Source of the DNA: Planctomycetota bacterium
Lineage (GTDB): Bacteria; Planctomycetota; JAMOSO01
DNA: 64,000 nucleotides
Assembly (NCBI GenBank): GCA_027063065.1
Contig: JAMOSO010000055.1
Coordinates: 30,673-94,672, forward strand
Reading direction: 5' to 3'
Shown: positions 36,493-45,358 of the stretch, piece by piece
How positions within the stretch are numbered: position 1 is the stretch's first letter
Layout: every line of letters begins with the position of its first letter
Program-made: the position numbers and the translations under genes
The notes under the pieces: model-generated
What the model saw: the letters and a program-made list of their open reading frames with translations, nothing else
What the model was told of the DNA's origin: nothing
The model's database searches: none

Positions 36493-36886
36493 AGATACTA
36501 CTGCCAAAATTATTGTTTGGTTAGATAAAAATGAAAAATTAATTAATTTTGATTTTACAAAATTAAGTTGTTCTAAAATTATTGGAGTTGGAACTCCATT
36601 TATGCAGTTTTGCATAGGTCATCATATAGATGATATATTAGATATTAATTTTGATTTAGCTTTGCAAACATTAAATAGTGATAACGACGAAGAAAATTTT
36701 TTAATGTATTTAGAATGGGACGCATTAAAATCGGCGTTGCAAAGTTATGTTGGTCAAAATTTAGATAGTCAACGTTATCAAGTAGCGTCGATATTACACA
36801 CCGAAGAAGGTGTTAAAATTTCTATTATTATAAAACCTGTCAAAACAATGCCTAAAACATTGTTTTGTTGTAATTCCGGAAAATAA
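36482..36886 (+). CDS. Small protein, possibly NifU/IscU N-terminal-like
   Basis: 134 residues that I do not firmly recognise. The start MPCKDTTAKIIVWLD, then LSCSKIIGVG and FMQFCIGHHIDDIL, follow the order of the three-cysteine NifU/IscU scaffold core (Cys3, Cys29, Cys44), and the segment LEWDALKSALQSYVG is helix-like. The later CC pair at the C-terminus (LFCCNSGK) is extra. Cluster scaffold for the next gene product, the iron-sulfur enzyme MiaB, would be consistent but unproven. It overlaps the NrnA-like gene and lies four bases before miaB. Confidence 0.45.
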   Translation: MPCKDTTAKIIVWLDKNEKLINFDFTKLSCSKIIGVGTPFMQFCIGHHIDDILDINFDLALQTLNSDNDEENFLMYLEWDALKSALQSYVGQNLDSQRYQVASILHTEEGVKISIIIKPVKTMPKTLFCCNSGK

Positions 36887-36890
36887 AATT

Positions 36891-38210
36891 ATGAAAAAAG
36901 CATTTATACAAACATTTGGCTGTCAAATGAATGAACACGACAGCGATAGAATTAAAGTATTATTAAAGCGTGAAAATTATGAAATCACTGATAATATGGA
37001 TGAGGCAAAATTGATTTTATTAAATACTTGTTCGGTGCGTGAAAACCCTGAAAATAAAGTGTATTCTTTAATCGGTACATTAAAATCACGTAAACAAACA
37101 GAAGATGATTTAATTATCGGTGTCGGTGGTTGCGTGGCTCAACAAGAGGGTAAAAATATATTAAAACGCAATAATATGGTAGATTTGGTTTTTGGCCCAG
37201 ATAATATTTTTCATATTGGTGAAATGTTAGCTGAAGTAAAAGCGGGCAATCGTGTGGTGCGTGTCGCTTGGCAAGAACGTAAGAAAAAAGTGCAAAATTT
37301 TATACCAGAGTCTGAAATAAAAACTGGCAAAGTAAAAGCTGGCAAGGCATTAGTGTCTATTACTAAAGGTTGTGATAATTTTTGTAGCTATTGTATTGTA
37401 CCATATACACGAGGTCGTTTGGTTAGTCGAGATCATGAAAATATTTTGGAAGAATGTTCAAATTTGATAAATAAAGGTGCGGTCGAAATCACTTTATTAG
37501 GTCAAAATGTAAATTCTTATGGAACAGAAGAATATGGTTTTCCTGAATTATTAAAAGATGTTGCCGATATTGATGGATTAAAAAGATTGCGTTTTACATC
37601 ACCATATCCCAATGACTGGACTAATGAATTGTCAGATTTGTTAACATCGCATCCTAACATTTGTAATCAATTGCATTTACCATTTCAAGCGGGTGGTGAT
37701 AATGTATTAAAAGCTATGAAAAGAGATCACAAAATAAAAACTTATTTGGAGAAGATGCATTATTTAAAGTCTATTAATCCAGATATTGCATTGGGTACAG
37801 ATTTAATTGTTGGATTTCCTGGAGAAACAGAAGAAGATTTTGAGTGTACTTTAGATGTTATGCGTCAATTGCAATTTAAACAAGTATTTGCGTATAAATA
37901 TTCGCCTAGACCTGGCACTAAAGCTTTGAGTTTGGGAGACACTGTAAGCCGCCAAGATAAAGAAAAAAGATTGGCAAAGGTTTTAGATTTGCATCAAGAA
38001 ATAGCAGGAAAGTTATTACAAGCCGATGTTGGAAAATATGTTAGTGTTTTGATAGAAGGCAAAGATTTATTTACTGATAATGCTGTTAAAGGACGTACAG
38101 AAGCCAATACCCAAATTACAATTGAAAATTGTGATGCAAAGTCAGGTGATTTAATTATGGCAGAAGTTACACAAGCTAGGGCATATTCATTGGTTGGTAA
38201 GGCTTTATAG
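36891..38210 (+). CDS. miaB: tRNA-2-methylthio-N6-dimethylallyladenosine synthase MiaB
   Basis: Radical SAM methylthiotransferase of 439 residues acting on i6A37 of tRNA. The N-terminal UPF0004 cluster cysteines are in TFGCQMN, NTCSVRE and GGCVAQQ; the radical SAM cluster is in CDNFCSYC; and the TRAM domain closes the protein (~375-439). FGCQMNEHDS distinguishes MiaB from RimO and MtaB. It comes directly after the NifU-like gene. Confidence 0.94.
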   Translation: MKKAFIQTFGCQMNEHDSDRIKVLLKRENYEITDNMDEAKLILLNTCSVRENPENKVYSLIGTLKSRKQTEDDLIIGVGGCVAQQEGKNILKRNNMVDLVFGPDNIFHIGEMLAEVKAGNRVVRVAWQERKKKVQNFIPESEIKTGKVKAGKALVSITKGCDNFCSYCIVPYTRGRLVSRDHENILEECSNLINKGAVEITLLGQNVNSYGTEEYGFPELLKDVADIDGLKRLRFTSPYPNDWTNELSDLLTSHPNICNQLHLPFQAGGDNVLKAMKRDHKIKTYLEKMHYLKSINPDIALGTDLIVGFPGETEEDFECTLDVMRQLQFKQVFAYKYSPRPGTKALSLGDTVSRQDKEKRLAKVLDLHQEIAGKLLQADVGKYVSVLIEGKDLFTDNAVKGRTEANTQITIENCDAKSGDLIMAEVTQARAYSLVGKAL

Positions 38211-38215
38211 TTTTA

Positions 38216-39421
38216 ATGACACAAACTAGGCAGAAACCAGAGTTGTTAGCCCCTGCGGGAAATTTAGCAAAATTAAAGTTGGCTTTTGATTATGGAGCTG
38301 ATGCTGTTTATATCGGTGGAACGCGCTTTGGTTTACGTAAAGCAGCGGATAATTTTTCGATTTATGAAATGGCTAAGGGTATTGATTATGCCCATAACAG
38401 AAATAAAAAAGTTTATGTTGTTCTTAATGGGATGGCACATCAAGAGGATTTTGTTAATATAAAATCTGCTATTAATGAGTTAAAGACTATTAATCCAGAT
38501 GCATTTATTGTCTCCGATACAGGCGTTGCTTCGCTGGTTAAAAACCATTCTGCAGTACCTATACATACGTCTACTCAAGCGTCTGTTTTAAATTGGCGAG
38601 CGGCAAAAATATGGCAGAATTTAGGGGCTAGTCGTGTAGTAGTAGGGCGTGAATTAAGCCTTGAAGATTGTAAACTGATAAATCTAAAAACAGGCATTCA
38701 AGTCGAGACGTTTATACATGGTTCTATGTGTATTAGTCATTCTGGGAAATGCCATATTTCAAATTATTTTGCCGGTCGAGATTCCAATCGAGGTGGGTGT
38801 ATTCAAAGTTGCAGATATAGATATGATTTTAATATCAAATCTAAGCAACAGTCTAAATTTTTAATGAATGCACGAGATATTATGGCAATTTCTTTAGTCC
38901 CTAAAATTTTACAAAATAATATAGCCTCATTAAAGATTGAAGGGCGTATGAAATCAGAGCTGTATATAGCTACTGCTGTGCGTTGTTATCGCAAGGCTAT
39001 TGATGAATGTTGGCAAGGTTTAGAAGTTGATTTTAAAGCTTTGGAACACGAATTATCTGGTATATCAAATCGAGGTTTTACTAGTGGTAATTTAGAAACT
39101 AAGGCTGGAGCCGATTCAATTAATTATCAATATGCTGGTTACAATCGTTACACATCTTTTATGGGTACGGTTAAGGGTGTTGATGATGTTAAGGGATTAG
39201 CCATTGAAGTGCGTGAAAATATTAATATAGGCGATCATTTACAATGTTTAAGTAAGGATGGTAATATTTATCCTTTAGAAGTTACTAGCTTGACTAATCT
39301 TAATGGCGGTCTTTTAGATAGGGCAACACCAAATAAAATGGTTTGGATTAAGGCTGATTTTAATCCAGCAATAGGCGCTTTAATACGCAAGGTTTTGCAT
39401 AAAACAGAAACGAGAACATAA
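38216..39421 (+). CDS. Peptidase U32-family protein, TrhP/RlhA-like hydroxylation factor
   Basis: A 401-residue U32 protein. ELLAPAGNLAKLKLAFDYGAD, STQASVLNW, GASRVVVGRELSLED and the cluster region FIHGSMCISHSGKC ... NRGGCIQSCR with Cys172, Cys179, Cys195 and Cys199 match U32 members now known to be iron-sulfur proteins acting in prephenate-dependent RNA hydroxylation (TrhP for tRNA cmo5U/ho5U, RlhA for 23S rRNA). Which RNA is the target cannot be read. The gene follows miaB by five bases and overlaps the next U32-like gene by one base. Confidence 0.82.
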   Translation: MTQTRQKPELLAPAGNLAKLKLAFDYGADAVYIGGTRFGLRKAADNFSIYEMAKGIDYAHNRNKKVYVVLNGMAHQEDFVNIKSAINELKTINPDAFIVSDTGVASLVKNHSAVPIHTSTQASVLNWRAAKIWQNLGASRVVVGRELSLEDCKLINLKTGIQVETFIHGSMCISHSGKCHISNYFAGRDSNRGGCIQSCRYRYDFNIKSKQQSKFLMNARDIMAISLVPKILQNNIASLKIEGRMKSELYIATAVRCYRKAIDECWQGLEVDFKALEHELSGISNRGFTSGNLETKAGADSINYQYAGYNRYTSFMGTVKGVDDVKGLAIEVRENINIGDHLQCLSKDGNIYPLEVTSLTNLNGGLLDRATPNKMVWIKADFNPAIGALIRKVLHKTETRT

Positions 39422-40638
39422 TGCCCGCAAATTACAAGCCAATTTTTATAACTTATATTTCAAAAAGTGCAGATGTTGTTGATTTTGTAGATGCCGGATT
39501 TAAATCTTTAATTATTGATGTTCCACTGTTTAGTTTAGGGGCTGTAAATAATGATTGTGTGCAAACAGATGTAAGTGTTATAAAGCAAATTTATGATGCT
39601 ATTAAACAGTATAGATCTGATATTGAGGTGTCTTTGTGTATAGACGTTTTGTTTTACGATAAATTTGAAAAGCCGTTTCAAACAGTAATTAAATATGCTT
39701 TATCTGTTGGTATTGAAGAGTTTCGTGTGCAAGATTTTGGTTTAGCATATTTGATTAAGGAGATATCTGCAAAAGCAAGAATAATTTTTACACCTATGAT
39801 AGGTTATGCTAATAGTAAGTCTTTGCAAGCTTGCGTAAAAAGTATGGGTTTATCAGGGGTGTCTTTGCCTATTGAAATGTCTCAAAATGATATAATCTTA
39901 GCAACTCACTCTCTTGCAAATGTTACTATTGATTTATTGGTACAGGGGAGCATATTATTGCAGTATTCTCCACGGCGTATGATATCAGGTGCTATTGGCG
40001 AAGATATGTTAAATAGTACAGAAAATTATTTTAATATAGAGGCGACAGATCAAAATAATAGAAAATGTTTTTTTAATGATAATCAACACGGTTTAACTAT
40101 GTATGCTGGTATTGAGAGAAGCTTATTAAAAAAAATGGATACATTAATAACATTGCCTATTGATAGGTGGTTGTTTGATTGTCGTCAAAGTAGCAACAGT
40201 TTAAAATATGCAATTAAATCGGCATACGCCTATAATGCATATTATGATGCTGTAATAGAGGGTGATAATAATTATGTAATGAAAGCGTATCTTGATGAAT
40301 TTTATAAGTTAACGTTACGTAAACAACATGCTGGTTTTTTTATGGCTAATCGCACTGATAAAACAGATTTTGAAGCTATAAATAAAAGAGAATCTAGGCG
40401 TGATGTAGGTATGGTTATCGATAGTATACGCGATAAAAACTTAACCATAGAGTTGTATGAAGATATTGCCATAGGCGAGCTTTTAGAGTTTCATACTCCA
40501 GAGGGCAGAATAAAAAAATTACGATTGGATAGTATGAAAGATTTGCATGATTGCCAATTATCCTCGGCAAAAGAGGGGGATATTATACGTATAACTTGGA
40601 TGCGGGCAGTGGTTGTTAAAACAAAGCTCAGAAGATGA
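39421..40638 (+). CDS. Divergent U32-family paralogue lacking the cluster cysteines
   Basis: A 405-residue protein whose order of segments follows U32 proteins: RVQDFGLAYLIKEI and RIIFTPMIGYANSKSLQA (barrel strands), LLVQGSILLQYSPRR where the preceding gene has FIHGSMCISHSGK, then HAGFFMANRTDKTDF and a C-terminal beta domain (VGMVIDSIRD, ELLEFHTPEG). The positions of the first two cluster cysteines are Leu179 and Arg186, and the other two have no counterpart. So it is unlikely to hold the iron-sulfur cluster. Tight coupling with the intact U32 gene suggests a heteromeric partner. Confidence 0.65.
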   Translation: MPANYKPIFITYISKSADVVDFVDAGFKSLIIDVPLFSLGAVNNDCVQTDVSVIKQIYDAIKQYRSDIEVSLCIDVLFYDKFEKPFQTVIKYALSVGIEEFRVQDFGLAYLIKEISAKARIIFTPMIGYANSKSLQACVKSMGLSGVSLPIEMSQNDIILATHSLANVTIDLLVQGSILLQYSPRRMISGAIGEDMLNSTENYFNIEATDQNNRKCFFNDNQHGLTMYAGIERSLLKKMDTLITLPIDRWLFDCRQSSNSLKYAIKSAYAYNAYYDAVIEGDNNYVMKAYLDEFYKLTLRKQHAGFFMANRTDKTDFEAINKRESRRDVGMVIDSIRDKNLTIELYEDIAIGELLEFHTPEGRIKKLRLDSMKDLHDCQLSSAKEGDIIRITWMRAVVVKTKLRR

Positions 40639-41396
40639 AGCTTATTTATTTAGATAATGTGGATTCCACTAATTTATGGGCAAAACAAAATGCCAATAGA
40701 TTTAATGAAGATATATTGGTTTATACTGACAATCAAACAGCAGGCTATGGGCGTTTTGGCAGAGATTGGTGTTCGCCCAAAGGTAGTAGTTTGGCGTTTT
40801 CATTGTTATTATCACCACCTATTGATATTGCTTATTGGCCAAATTGCTCGCAGGTGGTCGCCGTAGTTGTAGCCAGTTATTTTGCGGATAATTTAGGATT
40901 AAGGCCTTGTTTAAAGTGGCCAAATGATATTTTATTTGATAATAAAAAAGCGGTTGGTATTTTGGCAGAGACAACTCAGCTTGGAAACCTAGATAAAAGG
41001 TTGATAGTTGGTGTTGGTATTAATGTAAAACAAAATATTGCATTAGCTACACAAGTTGCAAAGCCAATTGTCTCTTTAGAGGAAATGGGTGTAGTTATTG
41101 ATGTGCAAAGTTTAATAAAAAATTTACAGCCATTAATACAGTCTAGCCTAGTTGAATATTATCAAAATGGTTTTCAATCATTTGCTAATGTATGGCGTAT
41201 ACTTGGAGAAGACATAGGTCGAAAGGTTTATTTACACAATGGTAATAATTCGTTAGAAGGATTTATTTCTGCTGTTAATGATGATGGTTCTTTATGCCTT
41301 AGTGATACGCAAGGCTATAAACATACAATATCATCAGGTGAGATTGAATATTTAAGTTCTAAAAAGGATATAAATGATTATAGATACAATAGATAA
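40635..41396 (+). CDS. birA: Biotin--[acetyl-CoA-carboxylase] ligase BirA (no DNA-binding domain)
   Basis: A 253-residue biotin protein ligase. VDSTNLWAK, AGYGRFGRDWCSPKGSS (biotinyl-adenylate loop, normally GRGRxGR, here GYGRFGR), SLAFSLLLSP, LKWPNDIL and a short SH3-like C-terminal domain are visible. It lacks the N-terminal helix-turn-helix of E. coli BirA, so it is a ligase only and not a repressor. It overlaps the U32 paralogue by four bases. Confidence 0.92.
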   Translation: MKLIYLDNVDSTNLWAKQNANRFNEDILVYTDNQTAGYGRFGRDWCSPKGSSLAFSLLLSPPIDIAYWPNCSQVVAVVVASYFADNLGLRPCLKWPNDILFDNKKAVGILAETTQLGNLDKRLIVGVGINVKQNIALATQVAKPIVSLEEMGVVIDVQSLIKNLQPLIQSSLVEYYQNGFQSFANVWRILGEDIGRKVYLHNGNNSLEGFISAVNDDGSLCLSDTQGYKHTISSGEIEYLSSKKDINDYRYNR

Positions 41397-41817
41397 TTTA
41401 AAAAAATATAAAGATTTAAATAGTAATATTTCAGCGGTTGTTAATTTTTGTAAAAATAAAAATTTGCAAAACTTGCCTGATGGACGCTTTGATATAGATG
41501 GTGATAACGCTTTTGGTATTGTAATGACAATGGATTTACGTAAACCAAATGAGGCTAAGTTAGAGACTCATCGTAAATACATTGATATTCAATTGGTTTT
41601 AAAAAATGAAGAAAAAATGGGATATACTCCATTGGAAGATTTGTTAATATCGGAAGGCTACGATTTAAAAACTGATTTGGAATTTTGGCAAGATAAAATA
41701 CAAAGTTTATTTACAGTTAAATATAATCAATTTGCTATGTTTTTTACCGATGATGGACATATGCCGTTAATAGGTGAAGGACAAGTTAAAAAGATTGTAT
41801 TTAAACTGCATGTTTAA
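41374..41817 (+). CDS. YhcH/YjgK/YiaL-family (DUF386) protein
   Basis: 147 residues of the cupin-like DUF386 family. LETHRKYIDIQLVL is the core signature, and YTPLEDL, FAMFFTDDGHMP and KKIVFKLHV complete the fold. Relatives include the sialic-acid-operon protein YhcH and the EbgC subunit; some are proposed sugar anomerases. A neuB gene lies 800 bases away on the other strand, which is suggestive only. It overlaps birA by 23 bases and the convergent ExbB-like gene by four. Confidence 0.82.
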   Translation: MIIDTIDNLKKYKDLNSNISAVVNFCKNKNLQNLPDGRFDIDGDNAFGIVMTMDLRKPNEAKLETHRKYIDIQLVLKNEEKMGYTPLEDLLISEGYDLKTDLEFWQDKIQSLFTVKYNQFAMFFTDDGHMPLIGEGQVKKIVFKLHV

Positions 41818-42536
41818 TCGCAATTTTCTGATTGTTTTATAAATAAATTTTTGTTTTCAACTGCAAAGTCAATTAAATCACTTTCCATATCACGAAAGAT
41901 ATTTTCTAATTTTGCTTTAAAATAATGATAAAATAAATAGCAAGGTATTGCTATGCCAAGACCTACTGCTGTAGTTACTAGAGCTTCAGATATGCCACCT
42001 GCTAATAGTTCACCTTTTCCCATGGCACGTTGTTCAGCGACAACTGTAAAAGCTTTTATCATACCCAATACAGTACCCATTAAGCCCAATAAAGGCGCAA
42101 CTCCTGATATTACGCCTAATACTTTAGTGCGTGATTGTGTGTTTGAAAATTCATGATCAATTTTATCAGTTATTGTTGACTGTATTTCTTGACGGGTATA
42201 ATCGCCACGCTTGATAATGGCTAAACTAATTTTAGCTAATTGACTTTGGTTTGTTTGGCACAGCTCAATAGCAGAATGTAAAGAAGTTTGTTGTAATGCT
42301 TCGTTTAAATTGTAAATAAAATTTTTAGGAGCAATGCTTGTTTTTCTTATGGCGATAAACCGTTCGAAAATAAATGCTACAGCTATTATAGAACATGAAA
42401 TTAGTGGTATCATCATCCAGCCACCCTGTATTATCCAAATACCATTTTCGCTATTGTTACTTGGTATATCTTGCGCTATGACGTTATAAGAAGTAGTTAA
42501 AAATAATGAAATTGCAAAAAATAAGCGTGTGTACAT
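41814..42536 (-). CDS. MotA/TolQ/ExbB proton-channel family protein, without ExbD partner
   Basis: A 240-residue ExbB/TolQ-type inner-membrane protein. A signal peptide (1-21, ending VIA) is followed by a helix at ~37-57, a cytoplasmic loop, and the characteristic two-helix pore region GVAPLLGLMGTVLGMIKAF and ALVTTAVGLGIAIPCYLFYHYF. The periplasmic N-terminus with signal peptide is seen in a subset of ExbB proteins. No exbD/tolR, tonB or tolA gene is next to it. The only possible partner in the window is the SxxxH-helix protein at 17268-17876. Confidence 0.82.
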   Translation of the reverse strand: MYTRLFFAISLFLTTSYNVIAQDIPSNNSENGIWIIQGGWMMIPLISCSIIAVAFIFERFIAIRKTSIAPKNFIYNLNEALQQTSLHSAIELCQTNQSQLAKISLAIIKRGDYTRQEIQSTITDKIDHEFSNTQSRTKVLGVISGVAPLLGLMGTVLGMIKAFTVVAEQRAMGKGELLAGGISEALVTTAVGLGIAIPCYLFYHYFKAKLENIFRDMESDLIDFAVENKNLFIKQSENCD

Positions 42537-42639
42537 AAATATCCTTAATTAAAATAAATATATTACTAATTAGTATGAGCTCTGCAAGTATACATAAAAA
42601 ATGATTATTTTATACTTGTTTAATTAATTGTAGTTTTAT

Positions 42640-43641
42640 TTAGCTATCGAGCCAGTCCCATAATAAAGGGGTGTCGTTTTTGATGTTAATTTTGGCTTTT
42701 TTACCAATTACATTTTGTAATTCTTGTGGTTGTATACCTCCATTTGGGCGTTTAGCTATTATGTTGTTTTCTTTTAAAATCTGTCCGATTTTGAGAGGTT
42801 TGATTAAAACCAAAGAGCGTCTGCCTATATGGCGATTTTCCATTTCATCTGTTTGTACTGTTTTGGAATAGTCACCAAGCATAGTCTCTGCTTCGCGGAT
42901 TTTTTGAACTAGCTCCAAAAATGTTTGTTTATTGGCACTTGCTTTATGATCTGGGCCAGGCAAGTTGTTATCTAGCGTAAGGTGTTTTTCGATAATATGC
43001 GCACCACATCCAACAGCGCCTATTGCAGCTGTTGTACCTATGGTGTGATCAGAGAAACCAACCGGTAAGCCAAACTTGTGTTTTAAAAATGCAATACTTT
43101 GCAAGTTTACTTGATGGGGCAAAGTAGGGTATGCTGAGGTACAATGTAATAAATGAATATTATTATAATTTAATAAATCTAGTGTGTTTTTTATTTCATC
43201 AGTTTTGGCCATGCCTGTTGATAAAATTATTGATAGGTTATGTTTTATTGCTCGTTTTAATAATGGTATATTAGTTAAGTCGCCAGAACTAAATTTCATA
43301 TATTTTAAATTTAAAGTTATTAAAAAATCTAATGCTCTATAGTCAAATGGAGTACATAGGTAATTTATATTTAATTTGTTTGCATATTCATATAGTTGCA
43401 TTTGTTGTTGGTTGCTCAGGCATAACTTGTTGAGCATAGCCAGTTGCGTTTCAGTGTCCTTATCATTTTTTTGATATTTACTTTTAGGTGTATTGGTACA
43501 TACTAAGTCATTGGGATAGAAATGTTGAAATTTAATAGCATCTGCACCTACTTCTTTAGCTGTTTCTATTAATTTTTTAGCTATTTGCATATCGCCATTA
43601 TGATTTACTCCAGCTTCTGCAATTATATAAATTTTAGTCAT
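42640..43641 (-). CDS. neuB: NeuB-family nonulosonate synthase
   Basis: 333 residues: a PEP-condensing TIM barrel (EAGVNHNGDMQIAKKLI, ADAIKFQHF, FSSGDLTNIPLL, FSDHTIGTTAAIGAVGCGAHIIEKH) and a C-terminal SAF antifreeze-like domain (~275-333). Family members make N-acetylneuraminate, legionaminate or pseudaminate. Which one cannot be decided from the sequence, and no CMP-transfer or epimerase gene is near. It overlaps apbE by eight bases at the end of the Kdo/LPS block, so the sugar is likely for the cell surface. Confidence 0.87.
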   Translation of the reverse strand: MTKIYIIAEAGVNHNGDMQIAKKLIETAKEVGADAIKFQHFYPNDLVCTNTPKSKYQKNDKDTETQLAMLNKLCLSNQQQMQLYEYANKLNINYLCTPFDYRALDFLITLNLKYMKFSSGDLTNIPLLKRAIKHNLSIILSTGMAKTDEIKNTLDLLNYNNIHLLHCTSAYPTLPHQVNLQSIAFLKHKFGLPVGFSDHTIGTTAAIGAVGCGAHIIEKHLTLDNNLPGPDHKASANKQTFLELVQKIREAETMLGDYSKTVQTDEMENRHIGRRSLVLIKPLKIGQILKENNIIAKRPNGGIQPQELQNVIGKKAKINIKNDTPLLWDWLDS

Positions 43642-44668
43642 TTGTGTTTTGTTTTTGCCAATTTTTTGAATAGTAAGCTTTAATTTTTTTGTTTTGATGT
43701 TGTAAAATTAGAATCTTAAAATCAGACAATTGGTTGGCTAAATTTAAACTTTTTTGTGGTGGTAATATGCAAAATGCAGTGGCAAAGGCGTCCGCTTGAG
43801 AACCTGTTGGTGCAATGACGGTAGCTCCAGCAATATTTTTTATTGGCCAACCAGTATTTGGATTAATGATATGCGTCAATATATGAGTGCCAATTTTATA
43901 TTTTTGTTCGTAGTCACCAGAAGTTGCTATAGCGATTTTTTTGCGAACTATTAATGTTTGTATTGATTTGTCTTTTATTAAAGGGTCTTGTATGCCTATT
44001 CGCCAAGGGGCATCTTCGCCTCGTACTAATAAGTCTCTACCTACATCGATTAAGTAGTTATAAATGCCTAAAGATTCTAGCACCGTAGCTATAATATCTG
44101 CTGTATACCCTTTGCCAATTGCTCCAAAATCAAAGCTAGTACCAATGGGGGCTTGCAATATTAAATTGTTAATATGGGCGCCATTATTAAATGTAGTTGG
44201 TTTTAAATGATTAATTAAATCTTGGTCAGGTAATTTTTTGTCTTTTTTGGCTTTTCTCCATAGATTTATTAAAGGCTTAACAGTAATGTCAAAAGCACCA
44301 GATGTAGTTTGGCTATATTGAAAACTGGTTTGCATTAAATCTGCCATAGATTTACTTATTTTAAATGGTTTGGTAGATGTTTTGAAATGGTTGTTAATAG
44401 CGGTTATTTCTGATTGTTTTTGATATGTGCTTATACGCTGTTCTATTTGATACGCTTTATCAAAGGCTGTTTTAAAAGCTTGTTGAGCTAAGTCTTTATC
44501 GATACCGCGTACAGTTATTGACACTATAGTGCCCATCATAGGACGGCTTTCTTGCCATGAGCTTTGCAATAATCGTTGGCGGTTATCCATACTTATTAAG
44601 TAGGTTAATGTGGCTAATAATAATACGATAAGTAAAATAGTTTTAGGTAGTGATTTGTTAGTAAGCAT
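43634..44668 (-). CDS. apbE: FAD:protein FMN transferase ApbE
   Basis: A 344-residue flavin transferase that attaches FMN to Thr/Ser of Rnf, Nqr or fumarate-reductase-type proteins. N-terminal membrane anchor at ~10-27, SRPMMGTIVSITV, FDFGAIGKGYTAD, GRDLLVRGEDAPWRIGIQDP, ATSGDYEQKY and HIINPNTGWPI match the family. Its usual rnf or nqr partners are not in the window. The gene lies six bases after a short ORF that looks like a truncated sugar transferase. Confidence 0.9.
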   Translation of the reverse strand: MLTNKSLPKTILLIVLLLATLTYLISMDNRQRLLQSSWQESRPMMGTIVSITVRGIDKDLAQQAFKTAFDKAYQIEQRISTYQKQSEITAINNHFKTSTKPFKISKSMADLMQTSFQYSQTTSGAFDITVKPLINLWRKAKKDKKLPDQDLINHLKPTTFNNGAHINNLILQAPIGTSFDFGAIGKGYTADIIATVLESLGIYNYLIDVGRDLLVRGEDAPWRIGIQDPLIKDKSIQTLIVRKKIAIATSGDYEQKYKIGTHILTHIINPNTGWPIKNIAGATVIAPTGSQADAFATAFCILPPQKSLNLANQLSDFKILILQHQNKKIKAYYSKNWQKQNTND

Positions 44669-44674
44669 TTGTGT

Positions 44675-44830
44675 TTACAAATCCTTTAAATAAGGTGTAA
44701 AGTTTGGCGTATTGCCAGTGTTAATAAGATTAAAATACAACCAGTAACTTAATATCCAAGTTAATGGGGCTATTACAATATCAAAAGCAAATAGAATACT
44801 GACTAAAATTTGATTGTGGCGTTTGAGCAT
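44675..44830 (-). CDS. 51-residue ORF resembling the N-terminus of an undecaprenyl-phosphate sugar-phosphotransferase
   Basis: This short minus-strand ORF begins MLKRHNQILVSILFAFDIV and continues IAPLTWILSYWLYF, then TPNFTPYLKDL before its stop. That layout (MLKRHxQ, first helix, aromatic LxYWLxF, PxxxPYL) is the first ~50 residues of WcaJ/polyprenyl glycosylphosphotransferases, which are normally about 450-470 residues. It starts three bases after the lptC stop and ends six bases before apbE. I see no continuing frame, so it is a remnant or a small membrane protein still carried in the operon. Confidence 0.5.
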   Translation of the reverse strand: MLKRHNQILVSILFAFDIVIAPLTWILSYWLYFNLINTGNTPNFTPYLKDL

Positions 44831-44833
44831 AAG

Positions 44834-45358
44834 TTATCTCTTAATTTTAATTACAACTTTTACATTTGTTAATATTTTAATGGATTCTGTTTTGGTATTA
44901 CCTTCTAAGGCTTTACCATCTATTGAAATATTTTTATGTTTAAAATGAACGTTATCATTTGTTTTAAAATCTTTACTTGGCGAAGAATATATCAGACTGT
45001 TGGTTGTGAATATGCCCATTTTGTTAGACTTGGCTATTACATTATCATATATTTTAATTTCTTCTGTTTGAGGGTTCCATCCACCTTTTTCACCGGTTAT
45101 ATAAATCGGGTTTTGATGTTTTTTAATATGTAAATGAGGTTTGATAAGGTTTAGAGAACGATCTTTGTTAATCGTGGATTCTTTACCGTTTATGCTCCAA
45201 TCATTAACTTGTTGTTTGTCATAATTGTTATAGCTAAAGCCAGAAATATGTTGTGTAGTATCTCTTGTAGGTTGGCTTTGGTTAGAACTAAAAATATCAA
45301 AATAACAACCGCTAAATAGAATACTAATTAACGGTAGCGCGCGTAAATATCGTTCCAT
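44834..45358 (-). CDS. LptC-like LPS export lipoprotein
   Basis: A 174-residue lipoprotein: signal with lipobox LFSGC (Cys18), then residues 35-170 with repeated beta strands (WSINGKESTINKDRSLNLI, IYITGEKGGWNP, IKIYDNVIAKSNK, SIDGKALEGN) like the LptC/LptA jelly-roll. Its position right after kdsC repeats the kdsD-kdsC-lptC order of proteobacteria, although LptC is usually helix-anchored, not lipidated. lptA and lptB do not follow here. It overlaps kdsC by 31 bases. Confidence 0.65.
   Translation of the reverse strand: MERYLRALPLISILFSGCYFDIFSSNQSQPTRDTTQHISGFSYNNYDKQQVNDWSINGKESTINKDRSLNLIKPHLHIKKHQNPIYITGEKGGWNPQTEEIKIYDNVIAKSNKMGIFTTNSLIYSSPSKDFKTNDNVHFKHKNISIDGKALEGNTKTESIKILTNVKVVIKIKR

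Noticed and set aside
42585..42618. CAAGTATA/TATACTTG inverted repeat between neuB and the ExbB-like gene as a terminator
   Set aside because: Eight-base arms with an 18-base AT-rich loop and no U run; too weak to call.
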